Origin: Anaerolineales bacterium UBA1429
GTDB lineage: Bacteria; Chloroflexota; Anaerolineae; UBA1429
NCBI GenBank assembly: GCA_002329325.1
Contig: DCTX01000046.1
Coordinates: 12,377-33,642, forward strand
Direction of reading: 5' to 3'
DNA: 21,266 nucleotides
The notes beneath the pieces are model-generated. The model saw nothing but the letters and a program-made list of their open reading frames with translations, was not told the DNA's origin and did no database searches. How positions within the stretch are numbered: the first letter of the stretch is position 1; the number at the start of each line of letters is the position of its first letter. The translations under genes were made by a program, and so were the position numbers. Below are positions 13,833 through 21,225 of this stretch, one piece after another.

Positions 13833-14834
13833 GTGAATTCCCGCGAGCGTGTGTTGAGAACCTTGGAGTTCCGCGAGCCGGACCGGCTGGCGGCCTCGTT
13901 CCCCGCGCCCCACTGGAACGATTTCGCCAGCGCCAGCTACCAGTTGCAGGGCTATCAGCCCGTCTGGCGCTCCGTGGGGGGCGACCGGCAGGAATATGTG
14001 GACGAGTGGGGCAATACCTGGGCCCGCGTGGACAAGACCAGCAAGGGCGAGGTGGCCCGGGGCGTGCTGGAGACGTGGGACGGCCTGGATCGCCTGACGT
14101 TGCCGGACCTGGGCAACCCCGCCAACTATGGGCCCGTCCGCCGGATGGTGGCTGCCAACGCGGATAGGTTCTGCATCGGCCACCTGCCCGGCTTTCCCTT
14201 CAACATCGCCCGCAAGATGCGCCGCCTGGATCAGTTCCTCATGGACCTGTTGCTGGAGCCCGCGCTGGTGAGCGAGCTCTTGGGCCGCATCGAAGACCTG
14301 CTGGCGAGCGCCATCGTCGCCTATGCTGCCTGCGGCGTGGACGCCGTCATGTTCCCCGAGGACTGGGGCACCCAGACGGGGCTGATGATCCGCCCGACCA
14401 CCTGGCGCGCCCTGTTCGCCCCCGGCTTCCAGCGCCTGTGCAGCGTCGCCCACAGCCACGGCGTCAAGGTCCTGATGCACTCCTGCGGCAAGATCACCGA
14501 CATCATCCCCGATCTGATCGAGGCGGGCATTGACGCGCTCCAGTTCGACCAGCCGCGCCTCCACGGCATCGAGGTGCTGGCCCGGTTCCACGGCCAGATC
14601 GCCTTCTGGTGCCCCGTGGATATACAAAAGACGCTGCAGAGCCACGATGCCGCCGCCATCGAGGAGGAGGCCCGGGAGCTGATTGCCCACCTGGGCGGCC
14701 CGCAAGGCGGCTTGATCGGCGGCTACTATGGCGACAACGCCTCCATCGGGCTGGACCCCCACTGGCAAGAGATCGCCTGCCAGGCGTTCATGCGCTATGG
14801 CGACTATCGCCGCATCCCGCAGCCCACGGCCTGA
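13833..14834 (+). CDS. Uroporphyrinogen decarboxylase (URO-D) family protein, probably not a haem enzyme
   Basis: This encodes 333 residues. The family covers haem-pathway HemE and the zinc-dependent corrinoid methyltransferases of the MtaA/MtbA type. The N-terminus 'NSRERVLRTLEFREPDRLA' is typical of the methyltransferase-like branch. HSCGKITDIIPDLIEAGIDALQF (His216, Cys218) carries the H-x-C motif that binds zinc in methyltransferases, and 'MFPEDWGTQTGLMI' precedes it. HemE's Arg-rich N-terminal substrate motif is not visible, so porphyrin decarboxylation is unlikely. The start is GTG at 13833, with GAGGGAGG just upstream; an upstream ATG frame would lack a ribosome site. It leads an operon with a ParB-like protein (31 bases further) and a DUF362 iron-sulphur protein. 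No corrinoid-binding protein is encoded in the window, so the methyl-transfer role is inferred. Confidence 0.8.
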   Translation: MNSRERVLRTLEFREPDRLAASFPAPHWNDFASASYQLQGYQPVWRSVGGDRQEYVDEWGNTWARVDKTSKGEVARGVLETWDGLDRLTLPDLGNPANYGPVRRMVAANADRFCIGHLPGFPFNIARKMRRLDQFLMDLLLEPALVSELLGRIEDLLASAIVAYAACGVDAVMFPEDWGTQTGLMIRPTTWRALFAPGFQRLCSVAHSHGVKVLMHSCGKITDIIPDLIEAGIDALQFDQPRLHGIEVLARFHGQIAFWCPVDIQKTLQSHDAAAIEEEARELIAHLGGPQGGLIGGYYGDNASIGLDPHWQEIACQAFMRYGDYRRIPQPTA

Positions 14835-14865
14835 CACAGTACCCTTACAGATACCAGGAGTACCG

Positions 14866-15939
14866 ATGCAGAACGACCAGCAAATCCTCTACCTGAACCC
14901 GCGCGACCTGTTGCCCAGCCGCGATAACGTCCGCTCCGATCCCGGCAGCCTGGCCGGCCTGGCTGAGACCATCCGCGAGCACGGCATCCTGCAGCCGCTG
15001 GGCGTCGCGCCCGAGGGCCAGGCCTACCGCGTGGTCTATGGCAACCGCCGCCGCGACGCCGCCATCGTCGTCGGGCTGGACCGCGTCCCGTGCGTCACCG
15101 TGCAGAACAGCGACCCCGAATCCGTCATCGTCCAGCAGGTGCTGGAGAACCTGCAGCGCCTGGACCTGAACGACATGGACAAGAGCCGCGCCTTTGACCG
15201 CATGCTGCAGCACCTGGCGCAGCAGGGCATCCCCCAGAGCCAGGCGCTGGACGAGATGGCCCGCACCCTGGGCCTTTCGGCGCGCCAGATCCAGCGCTAC
15301 CTGCGGCTGGCGCAGCTCGCCCCGGCCGTGCGCCAGCATGTTTCCAGCGGCGCCATCGGCGTCACCCACGCCCAACATCTGGTGGACATCGCCCCCGATG
15401 CCCGCCAGGAGGCGGTCGCCGAGCTGGTGATCGAGGAGAGCCTCTCAGCGGCGGAGCTGGCGCGCCTGTGCGCCGCCCTGGAGCGCAACACCAACATCAC
15501 GCCCGCCGCGGCCCTGGAGCTGCTGCGGCGCGGCGAGCGGGTGCCGGTGGTGGAATCGCGCCCGGTGGAGCAGGTAAGCCACCTGGCGCCCGAGCCGCTG
15601 CCCCGCGAAGGGGCCACGGCGGGCTGGGAGGGCGCTGCCGGCGACGAGGCTCCTCCCCCGTGGGAGACGTCCGGCGGAGAGGACCGCTACGCGGCGGGCA
15701 GCGACGAGGACTATGCGCTGCTGGAGCCCACCACGCGCGATGGCAACCGCGTGCGTAAATTCCACTCGCTGGATGCCTTTGTGGACGAGGTGCAGCGCCT
15801 CACCCGCTGCGTGCAAGAGGGAGACCTGCAGCGCTTGCTGGAGCAGGACGAGGCCAGCCGCCTCAAGATCGGGCTGGCGGCCCGGCAACTGCGTCTTCTG
15901 GCCGAGGCGGTGAGCGCCCTCGCCCAGGTGGAGGGCTGA
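14866..15939 (+). CDS. ParB/RepB/Spo0J-like protein without adjacent ParA
   Basis: This encodes 357 residues. The N-terminal ParB domain (about residues 6-100) contains 'LNPRDLLPSRDNVR', LAETIREHGILQPLGV and YGNRRRDAA (Gly59-Arg63). The usual CTP-binding motif is GERRxRA, so the Glu is replaced by Asn here. 'ENLQRLDLNDMDKSRAF' matches the ENLQR box. A helix-turn-helix follows (ALDEMARTLGLSARQIQRYLRL, about residues 125-148) and then a C-terminal part of about 170 residues, which includes an acidic linker (residues about 245-290). Chromosomal ParB normally sits beside ParA and binds parS. Here neither is seen, so this is probably a ParB-like regulator or loader. The start ATG at 14866 has AGGAG five bases upstream. 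Its stop TGA overlaps the next start as TGATG. Confidence 0.82.
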   Translation: MQNDQQILYLNPRDLLPSRDNVRSDPGSLAGLAETIREHGILQPLGVAPEGQAYRVVYGNRRRDAAIVVGLDRVPCVTVQNSDPESVIVQQVLENLQRLDLNDMDKSRAFDRMLQHLAQQGIPQSQALDEMARTLGLSARQIQRYLRLAQLAPAVRQHVSSGAIGVTHAQHLVDIAPDARQEAVAELVIEESLSAAELARLCAALERNTNITPAAALELLRRGERVPVVESRPVEQVSHLAPEPLPREGATAGWEGAAGDEAPPPWETSGGEDRYAAGSDEDYALLEPTTRDGNRVRKFHSLDAFVDEVQRLTRCVQEGDLQRLLEQDEASRLKIGLAARQLRLLAEAVSALAQVEG

Positions 15940-17189
15940 TGAACCCGACGACATCGAACATGACGGCGCCGTCTGTAGCCCTGGTGCGTTGCAGCGATTA
16001 CGAGCTGGAGCGCGTCACCCAGGCGGTGCGCCAGGCCGTGGACCTGCTGGGCGGCATGGGGGCCTTTGTGCAGCCGGGCCAGAAGGTGCTGCTCAAGCCC
16101 AACCTGGTGCGCGGCATGGATCCGGAGCGGGCCGCCACCACCCATCCCGCCGTCGTGGCCGCCGTGGCCCGGCTGGTGCGCGAGGCGGGCGGCTTGCCCC
16201 TGATCGCCGAATCACCCGGCGGCCCCTATTCGGCCGCCACCTTGCGGAGCGTCTATCGCAAGACGGGCATGCTCTGGGCGGCCGAGGAGAGCGGCGCCGA
16301 ACTCAACTATGACGCCGAAGGGACCCAGGTATCCCACCCCGAGGGGCAGGTCTTGCATCGCCTGGACGTGATCCAGCCTCTTCTGGAGGCGGACGTCGTC
16401 ATCAACCTGCCCAAGCTCAAGACCCACAACCTGACCACCCTCACCCTGGGCACCAAGAACCTGTTCGGGCTGGTGCCCGGCTCCATCAAGATCGGCTACC
16501 ACGCCAAGCTGGTGGATCGCGAGCTGTTCGCCCAGGGATTGCTGGATATCCTGCTCTTTGCGCGGCCCGCCCTCACCCTGATGGACGCCGTGATCGGCAT
16601 GGAGGGCGAGGGTCCCTCGGGCGGCGACCCGCGCCAGATCGGCGCCATCCTCGCCAGCGCCGACTGCCTGGCGGTGGACACGGTCTCGGCGGCCCTGGTG
16701 GGCATCGCCCCTCAGGAGGTGCTCACCACGCGGCTGGCCGTGGGGCGCGGTATGACGACGGGGCGTGTCGAGGATATCGGGATCCTGGGTGAGGAGCTGG
16801 CCCCCCTGGTGGTGCACGACTTTCGCCCGGGCATCGAGATGCCCATGGACCCGGGGATCCTGCCGGGGCCGATGCGCCTGCTGGCCCGCCTGGTATCGCC
16901 CTCGCCCAACGGCGAGGAGAACGACTCGCGGGGCGTCAAGGCCATGCGCGTCCTGGCCCAGGGCTGGGTGTGGCGGCAGCTCGTGGCGCGGCCCCATGCC
17001 ACCGAGCGCTGCATCGCCTGCGGCTTTTGCGCCAAGCATTGCCCCGTGAACGCCATCGAGATCGTGGGCGGCCGCGCCATCATGGACCCCAAGACCTGCA
17101 TCCGCTGCTATTGCTGCCACGAGCTTTGCCCCCACGACGCCATCGAGCTATCCAAGCCCTGGCTGGGGCGGCTGCTCATGCCACGCTGA
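15939..17189 (+). CDS. DUF362 protein with C-terminal 2x[4Fe-4S] ferredoxin domain
   Basis: This encodes 416 residues. The DUF362 part (about residues 1-300) shows its usual segments VLLKPNLVRGMDPERAATTHP, 'VINLPKLKTHNLTTLTLGTKNLFGLVPG' and 'LADSL'-like ends around 'ADCLAVDTVSAALVG'. Two ferredoxin-type motifs follow: CIACGFCAKHCP (C-x2-C-x2-C-x3-CP) and CIRCYCCHELCP, which should each hold a 4Fe-4S cluster. The protein is probably a cytoplasmic redox protein; DUF362 function is not established, although members are seen near corrinoid and iron-sulphur enzymes. The start overlaps the ParB stop by one base (TGATG), with GGAGG upstream, so the two are translationally coupled. A working guess is that it supplies electrons to or activates the URO-D-family protein in this operon. 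Confidence 0.85.
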   Translation: MNPTTSNMTAPSVALVRCSDYELERVTQAVRQAVDLLGGMGAFVQPGQKVLLKPNLVRGMDPERAATTHPAVVAAVARLVREAGGLPLIAESPGGPYSAATLRSVYRKTGMLWAAEESGAELNYDAEGTQVSHPEGQVLHRLDVIQPLLEADVVINLPKLKTHNLTTLTLGTKNLFGLVPGSIKIGYHAKLVDRELFAQGLLDILLFARPALTLMDAVIGMEGEGPSGGDPRQIGAILASADCLAVDTVSAALVGIAPQEVLTTRLAVGRGMTTGRVEDIGILGEELAPLVVHDFRPGIEMPMDPGILPGPMRLLARLVSPSPNGEENDSRGVKAMRVLAQGWVWRQLVARPHATERCIACGFCAKHCPVNAIEIVGGRAIMDPKTCIRCYCCHELCPHDAIELSKPWLGRLLMPR

Positions 17190-17204
17190 GGAACGCCGAG
17201 TGCG

Positions 17205-17235
17205 GCGGCGCCCCCACGCCACCGGGGGTCGCTGC
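17205..17235. other. GC-rich hairpin between convergent genes
   Basis: GCGGCGCCCCC (17205-17215) pairs with GGGGGTCGCTGC (17224-17235), with one G-U pair and one bulged T. It lies between the DUF362 and kinase stops and could block transcription from both sides, but no T tract follows in either direction. Confidence 0.4.
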
Positions 17236-17251
17236 ACCGCGGGAGTGAGGG

Positions 17252-17986
17252 TCAGCGCATCGCCGGGGTGAGGGCCGATGGACCCGACCCCGGCTTGAGG
17301 TCCTGGATCAGGCCCTGGATGGCACCGCGCAGCTCGGCAAAGACGCGCTCGATGGGCTGCGAGGCATCGATGGTCTGAAAGCCATACTCCTCGCCCAGGG
17401 CGTCCAGGGCCGCCAGCATGCGTGTCTGGTGCTCCAGGTAGCTATCGTAATAGTCGGAATACCCCAGATAGTCCATGCCGGATTCCCAGAAATCGAACCC
17501 GCGCGAGGCCAGCACCCGGGGCAAGAGGCAATCCACGCCGGCGCGCAGATACAGCACCGCATCGGGCACCAGGGCGATGCCCATCAGCGATTGCAGCCAG
17601 GCCTTGTTCACCCCGCGCACCATGGCCCGGGCGATGAGGGAGTAGACATAGCGGTCGGTGAGCACCACGAACCCGGCCTGCAGCGCCGGGATGATGTCCC
17701 GCTCCAGGCGGTCGGCGAAATCGGTGGCGTAAAAGAGGGCCATGGTCAGGTTACCCAGGGTGTGGCCCTGCTTGGCGGATTCGATGCCGCGGCTGGCCAG
17801 CTCGGAGCGCTTGAAGCCGCTGGCATAGGCGGCGTAGCCGCTGGCCTCCAGCCACTCGCGCAGGAGGGCGATCTGGGTAGAGCGCCCCACGCCGTCGGGG
17901 CCCTCCAACACGATCAGCTTGCCGCGCAGATCCAGCTCTTGCACGCCAGGCAACCCGTGGCCGTAGAACCTTGCGTTGTTGGTCAT
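17252..17986 (-). CDS. Thymidylate-kinase-fold protein with altered Walker A (Lys to Arg)
   Basis: This encodes 244 residues. The fold is that of dTMP kinase: GKLIVLEGPDGVGRSTQIALL at the N-terminus, TDRYVYSLIARAMVRGV as the DR-Y substrate motif, and a C-terminal helix segment. In the P-loop the invariant Lys is Arg35 (GPDGVGRST; the codon is CGC). Lys binds the phosphates in almost all kinases, so activity may be reduced or absent. Its neighbour, which keeps Lys, is a paralogue, and the two could form a heterodimer with one catalytic and one regulatory subunit. The start at 17986 has GGGAGGG just upstream, and its ATG overlaps the stop of the paralogue (ATGA), so translation is coupled. Usual length for dTMP kinase is about 210 residues, so both are slightly long, with unusual 'ESGMDYLGYSDYYDSYL' segments after the LID region. 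Confidence 0.8.
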   Translation of the reverse strand: MTNNARFYGHGLPGVQELDLRGKLIVLEGPDGVGRSTQIALLREWLEASGYAAYASGFKRSELASRGIESAKQGHTLGNLTMALFYATDFADRLERDIIPALQAGFVVLTDRYVYSLIARAMVRGVNKAWLQSLMGIALVPDAVLYLRAGVDCLLPRVLASRGFDFWESGMDYLGYSDYYDSYLEHQTRMLAALDALGEEYGFQTIDASQPIERVFAELRGAIQGLIQDLKPGSGPSALTPAMR

Positions 17987-18744
17987 GATTGCCCTCCCTG
18001 CTGCACCAGGCTATCCAGGTAGCGGCCGGAGAGGCTCTCGGCGGCCAGCACCTTGCGCCACGGGTTGGATTCGGCCTTGAGCGCGCCCTCCAGATGCGGG
18101 TGGATGATCTCGCGCACCAGCTCCTGCTGGGCCACCAGGGGCAAGCTGGCATCCACCACCGAGAGGCCGAACTCGGGCACGATGCGCTCGTACTCCCGCA
18201 GGATACGCCCCTGAAAGATGCGATAGCTCTCGTTGGGATCGTCAGAGAGCCCAAGGTCTAGCCCGGCCTCATAGTACTTGAGGGAGGGGCGGCCCGTCAT
18301 GATGCGGCGCAGCGATTCCTCCAGGGGCACGCGAAAGTAGAGGGCCACCGTGGGCCGCGCGGCAAAGGAGTACACCTCGCGCACCCAATCGGGATGCACG
18401 CCGCGGGCCACATCGCGGGCAAAGGCGGTATAGACGTAGCGGTCCGCGAGGACGATGGCGCCCGCCTTGAGGGCCGGCGCGATCTGCTGCTGATAGCGGT
18501 GGGCGAAATCCACGGCATGGATCAGGCAAAAGCTGGTGGGGGTGAGTAACTGCTTGTTCTTGCCGCGCTTGGTGGTCTTGCGCACCACCGGCGACGAGTT
18601 CCATTCGCTAAAGGCCACCGCATAGCCCAGGGAGGTCAGCCACTTGTGCACCAGATCCAACTGGGTGCTCTTGCCCGAGCCATCGATGCCCTCAACCACG
18701 ATCAGCCGCCCGGGGACGGCCGTTCCATCCGGTAATGTCGCCAT
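17983..18744 (-). CDS. Thymidylate-kinase-fold protein with canonical P-loop
   Basis: This encodes 253 residues. The Walker A motif GIDGSGKSTQ (Lys25) and ADRYVYTAFARDVARGV match the dTMP kinase family, which converts dTMP to dTDP. The loop RKTTKRGKNKQLLTP (about residues 55-70) and the segment RIMTGRPSLKYYEAGLDLGLSDDPNESY are not typical of ordinary Tmk, so the substrate may not be dTMP. The frame opens with a GTG at 18759, but the ATG at 18744 has GGGAGCAGGA in front and is preferred. It is the first gene of a two-gene operon with the altered paralogue. The promoter region upstream carries two inverted repeats. Confidence 0.82.
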   Translation of the reverse strand: MATLPDGTAVPGRLIVVEGIDGSGKSTQLDLVHKWLTSLGYAVAFSEWNSSPVVRKTTKRGKNKQLLTPTSFCLIHAVDFAHRYQQQIAPALKAGAIVLADRYVYTAFARDVARGVHPDWVREVYSFAARPTVALYFRVPLEESLRRIMTGRPSLKYYEAGLDLGLSDDPNESYRIFQGRILREYERIVPEFGLSVVDASLPLVAQQELVREIIHPHLEGALKAESNPWRKVLAAESLSGRYLDSLVQQGGQS

Positions 18745-18763
18745 GGATCCTGCTCCCACTGCA

Positions 18764-18777
18764 ATTGGCTTGCCAAT
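18764..18777. promoter_or_regulatory. Inverted repeat near the transcription start of the kinase operon
   Basis: ATTGGC-TT-GCCAAT is a perfect 6-bp arm palindrome about seven bases beyond the -10 box on the minus strand, the usual place for a repressor site. Confidence 0.45.
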
Positions 18778-18783
18778 GAACCC

Positions 18784-18812
18784 ATTTTAATGTCAACTGC
18801 AGGGAGGGTCAA
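18784..18812 (-). promoter_or_regulatory. Promoter of the kinase pair
   Basis: On the minus strand TTGACC (18812-18807), a 17-base spacer and TAAAAT (18789-18784) form a good promoter. The start would be near 18777, about 33 bases before the ATG. Confidence 0.75.
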
Positions 18813-18826
18813 AGCTCTGTTGACCC
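18806..18826. promoter_or_regulatory. Inverted repeat overlapping the -35 box of the kinase promoter
   Basis: GGGTCAA (18806-18812) and TTGACCC (18820-18826) form a perfect 7-bp arm repeat separated by 7 bases. The first arm contains the -35 hexamer, so a bound protein would compete with RNA polymerase. Confidence 0.55.
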
Positions 18827-18889
18827 GTTCCGACGGGCGCCCGGCCACGCCGCGCCCCGACAGGGGACTAAAGCAGAGGTAAATTCGGC

Positions 18890-18918
18890 TTGCGCCCCCG
18901 GTGGCGATCCTATATAAT
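18890..18918 (+). promoter_or_regulatory. Promoter of the third glycosidase-like gene
   Basis: TTGCGC (18890-18895), a 17-base spacer and a perfect TATAAT (18913-18918) precede the GTG start at 18973. This leaves a leader of about 48 bases. Confidence 0.75.
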
Positions 18919-18972
18919 GACTGTACTAAAAGCGACGTGAAACCTTGTTCACCCACTCGACCTGGAGACCCT

Positions 18973-20442
18973 GTGAGACTATGGTTGGCAGCGACGCGGC
19001 GTCTGGCGCGTTTGGCCTTGACCGCGCTGATCATCCTGGCTGTGACCATGCCGGTCATCCTGGCGCGCGCCAGCGATGTCGCTGTGGTGGATGCCGAGGT
19101 GCTCTTTAGCAGCCCCATTGAGGCGAACGCCCCGGCCAGCGTCCTCTCCCTTCAGGCTACCTTCTCCGTCGGTGAAGAGGTCTATTACATCCTCACCCTG
19201 GCGAATATGAGCCCCTGGCCCCTGGCCGAGATCCACGTCCTGGATCGCTGCTTTGTCCCCGAATCCGAGCAGGAGTTGAGCCACCTGTGGGAGCCCGGCC
19301 GGCTGGAGCCGGGCCAGACTACCTCCGTGGCCATCAAGTACGATCCGGCGGCGCTGGAGGAGTTCGACCTGGTGCAGGCCTGCCACCAGCTCGAGATCAA
19401 CTGGTCCTCCGGCTGGAGCACCTTCCTCACGGATTGCACCGGCCAGGGCAACACCACCCTCTGGCACATCCCCCTGGCTGAGGAGATGGCCGTCTACGAG
19501 GAGCAGGTCGCGTTGCCCCTCTCGCTGGAGGAGCCGGTGGGGCGCAGCAAGCTCGGCCTGCATGTGACGCGCAACTCCTCCCCCAACATCATGGCCTTTG
19601 TGGAGCAGGCGCAGCCTGCCGTGGTGGTGGGTGTGGGCGACCTGGGCTGGCTCGCCGATGTCAAAGAGGTCTCGCCCGGTACGATCACCCTGGGGCGCTT
19701 TGAGGAAAAGGGCCAAACCTTCACCGGCGACCCGGTGCAGCGCGCTCAGCAGTTCGTGAGTTCCCACGCCGGGCTCTACCTGGCCAATCCGGGCGTGGAT
19801 TACTGGCTGGGCTGGAACGAGCCGGGGGTCGCCAGCGAGTGGCAGATGGCCTGGTACGCCGCCTTTGAGGCCGAGCGCGCCCGCCTGATGGCCGAGCTGG
19901 GGCTCAAGGTGGCCGTGGGCAACTTTTCCACCGGCACGCCCGAGGCCACGCTCTTTGCCGCCTTTACGCCTGCCCTCATCGCCGCCCAGACATACGGCGG
20001 GGTGTTCGCCCTGCACGAGTACTCGGCCCCCACCATGCTGCACGGCGTGGGCGCCGGCATCCCCGGCTATGAGGCCCAGGACGACTTCGGCGCCCTCACC
20101 CTGCGCTACCGTTACTGGTACGAGAACTATCTAGGGCCCGCAAACCTGGTGGTGCCCCTGGTGATCACCGAGGCGGGCATCGATGGCGGCGTGCTCAAGG
20201 GACAGACGCCCTCTCTGGGCGGCTGGCGCGATTTCGATGGCCTGCAGGCCGAGGATCTGGAGACCCAGACCCTCGATACCTATCTGGCCGAGGTCTCTTG
20301 GTACGATGACGAGCTGCGACGCGATCCCTACGTGATCGGATTCGCCCTCTTTAACGCGGGCGGCGACGAGGGGCCGTGGGCTTCCTTCGATATCACCGAT
20401 GAACTCGGCTCCTTTGCCTCGCTGGCTCTCTCCAAGCAGTAG
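18973..20442 (+). CDS. Exported glycosidase-like protein with N-terminal beta domain
   Basis: This encodes 489 residues. An N-terminal basic segment and one hydrophobic stretch (LALTALIILAVTMPVILARA, about residues 14-33) act as signal or anchor. A beta-sandwich-like region follows (about residues 50-190), with VGEEVYYILTLANMSPWPL and several Cys. The C-terminal TIM-barrel-like part holds WLGWNEPGV (putative acid/base Glu283) and VITEAGIDGG (putative nucleophile Glu400), the paired Glu pattern of clan GH-A. The substrate is unknown. Although similar in design to the two glycosidase-like proteins of the envelope operon, it is on the opposite strand and is not obviously a close paralogue. The frame opens earlier, at 18901, but the promoter lies inside that extension, so the GTG at 18973 with GGAG upstream is preferred. 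A terminator follows. Confidence 0.72.
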   Translation: MRLWLAATRRLARLALTALIILAVTMPVILARASDVAVVDAEVLFSSPIEANAPASVLSLQATFSVGEEVYYILTLANMSPWPLAEIHVLDRCFVPESEQELSHLWEPGRLEPGQTTSVAIKYDPAALEEFDLVQACHQLEINWSSGWSTFLTDCTGQGNTTLWHIPLAEEMAVYEEQVALPLSLEEPVGRSKLGLHVTRNSSPNIMAFVEQAQPAVVVGVGDLGWLADVKEVSPGTITLGRFEEKGQTFTGDPVQRAQQFVSSHAGLYLANPGVDYWLGWNEPGVASEWQMAWYAAFEAERARLMAELGLKVAVGNFSTGTPEATLFAAFTPALIAAQTYGGVFALHEYSAPTMLHGVGAGIPGYEAQDDFGALTLRYRYWYENYLGPANLVVPLVITEAGIDGGVLKGQTPSLGGWRDFDGLQAEDLETQTLDTYLAEVSWYDDELRRDPYVIGFALFNAGGDEGPWASFDITDELGSFASLALSKQ

Positions 20443-20468
20443 CGCGACGACTCCCTGACCGAGCCTAC

Positions 20469-20493
20469 AGAGCCCTCTTGCGAGGGCTCTTTT
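20469..20493 (+). terminator. Rho-independent terminator of the third glycosidase-like gene
   Basis: AGAGCCCTC (20469-20477) and GAGGGCTCT (20482-20490) form a perfect 9-bp stem with a TTGC loop, followed by TTT and a T-rich stretch. Confidence 0.88.
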
Positions 20494-20595
20494 CGTTTGG
20501 GCGCGCGCTCGGTGGGCGAGCTAGATATACCTAACATGGGCTTTGTGGGCGCCGTGGATGCTGCACCCCCGCCACTCGAAACCTGTGGGCCGCCA

Positions 20596-20604
20596 TGCTA
20601 TAAT
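20596..20604 (+). promoter_or_regulatory. Extended -10 promoter of the NUDIX gene
   Basis: TGCTATAAT is an extended -10 element (TGnTATAAT). The -35 region is weak, as is usual for this promoter type. Transcription should start near 20611, about 30 bases before the GTG at 20642. Confidence 0.65.
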
Positions 20605-20641
20605 CTCCCGCAGCATACCTCAGGGGAAAGGATACACAGCG

Positions 20642-21223
20642 GTGCAAGAAGCCGAGATGGCCACAGGCGTGCAGGCGGCCAGCGAGCGCTACGGCGCTCC
20701 CGTGATCTGGGAGCGCACCTATTGCGTCAGCGCCGAGACCCTGGTCGAACGCCAGAATCTGGAGGACCGGCGCACCGCCGAGGTGGTGTTGCTGGTGCGG
20801 CGGCCCAACGGCCGCCTGCTGCTGCACACCAAGGCGTTCTATCCGCCGGGCGCCCATCGCCTGCTCACCGGCGGCATTCACCCGGGCGAGGATGTGGCCC
20901 AGGCGGCGCTGCGCGAGGCCCGCGAGGAGACGGGCCTGCAGGTGCGCATCGAGCGCTTTTTGGGCGTGCTGCGGCAGCAGTTCGTCCATGGCGGCCAGCA
21001 AGCCCCGTTCACGTCCTATCTGTTCCTGTTGGCCGAGGAGGGCGGCGAGCTGGGCAACCACGATGCCGAAGAGGAGATCACCGAGTATCGGGAGATCGCC
21101 CCTGAGGAGCTGCCCGCCGTGGCCGATGCGCTGGATCGCCTGCCTCCCGATTGGCGCGATTGGGGCCGTTTCCGCGCGGCGGCGCACCGCATGGCCGCCA
21201 GCATACTGCTGGGAGAGGCGTAG
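20642..21223 (+). CDS. NUDIX hydrolase
   Basis: This encodes 193 residues. NUDIX enzymes hydrolyse nucleoside diphosphates linked to another group. The complete box G-x5-E-x7-RE-x2-EE-x-G-L lies in GGIHPGEDVAQAALREARE followed by ETGLQV, at about residues 79-103, and all catalytic residues are present. The N-terminal part 'WERTYCVSAETLVE' precedes a strand (TAEVVLLVRRPNGRLLLHTK). The C-terminal half contains 'DAEEEITEYREIAPEELPAV', common in this fold. The substrate cannot be read. The start is the GTG at 20642, chosen because AAAGGA lies nine bases upstream and it follows the extended -10 promoter; an in-frame ATG at 20657 lacks a ribosome site. The next gene begins two bases after the stop, so they form an operon. 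Confidence 0.9.
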   Translation: MQEAEMATGVQAASERYGAPVIWERTYCVSAETLVERQNLEDRRTAEVVLLVRRPNGRLLLHTKAFYPPGAHRLLTGGIHPGEDVAQAALREAREETGLQVRIERFLGVLRQQFVHGGQQAPFTSYLFLLAEEGGELGNHDAEEEITEYREIAPEELPAVADALDRLPPDWRDWGRFRAAAHRMAASILLGEA

Positions 21224-21225
21224 CC

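Noticed and set aside
13764..14837. Open frame of 357 residues on the minus strand
   Set aside because: It is antisense to the URO-D-family gene. The sense frame has family motifs and a ribosome site.
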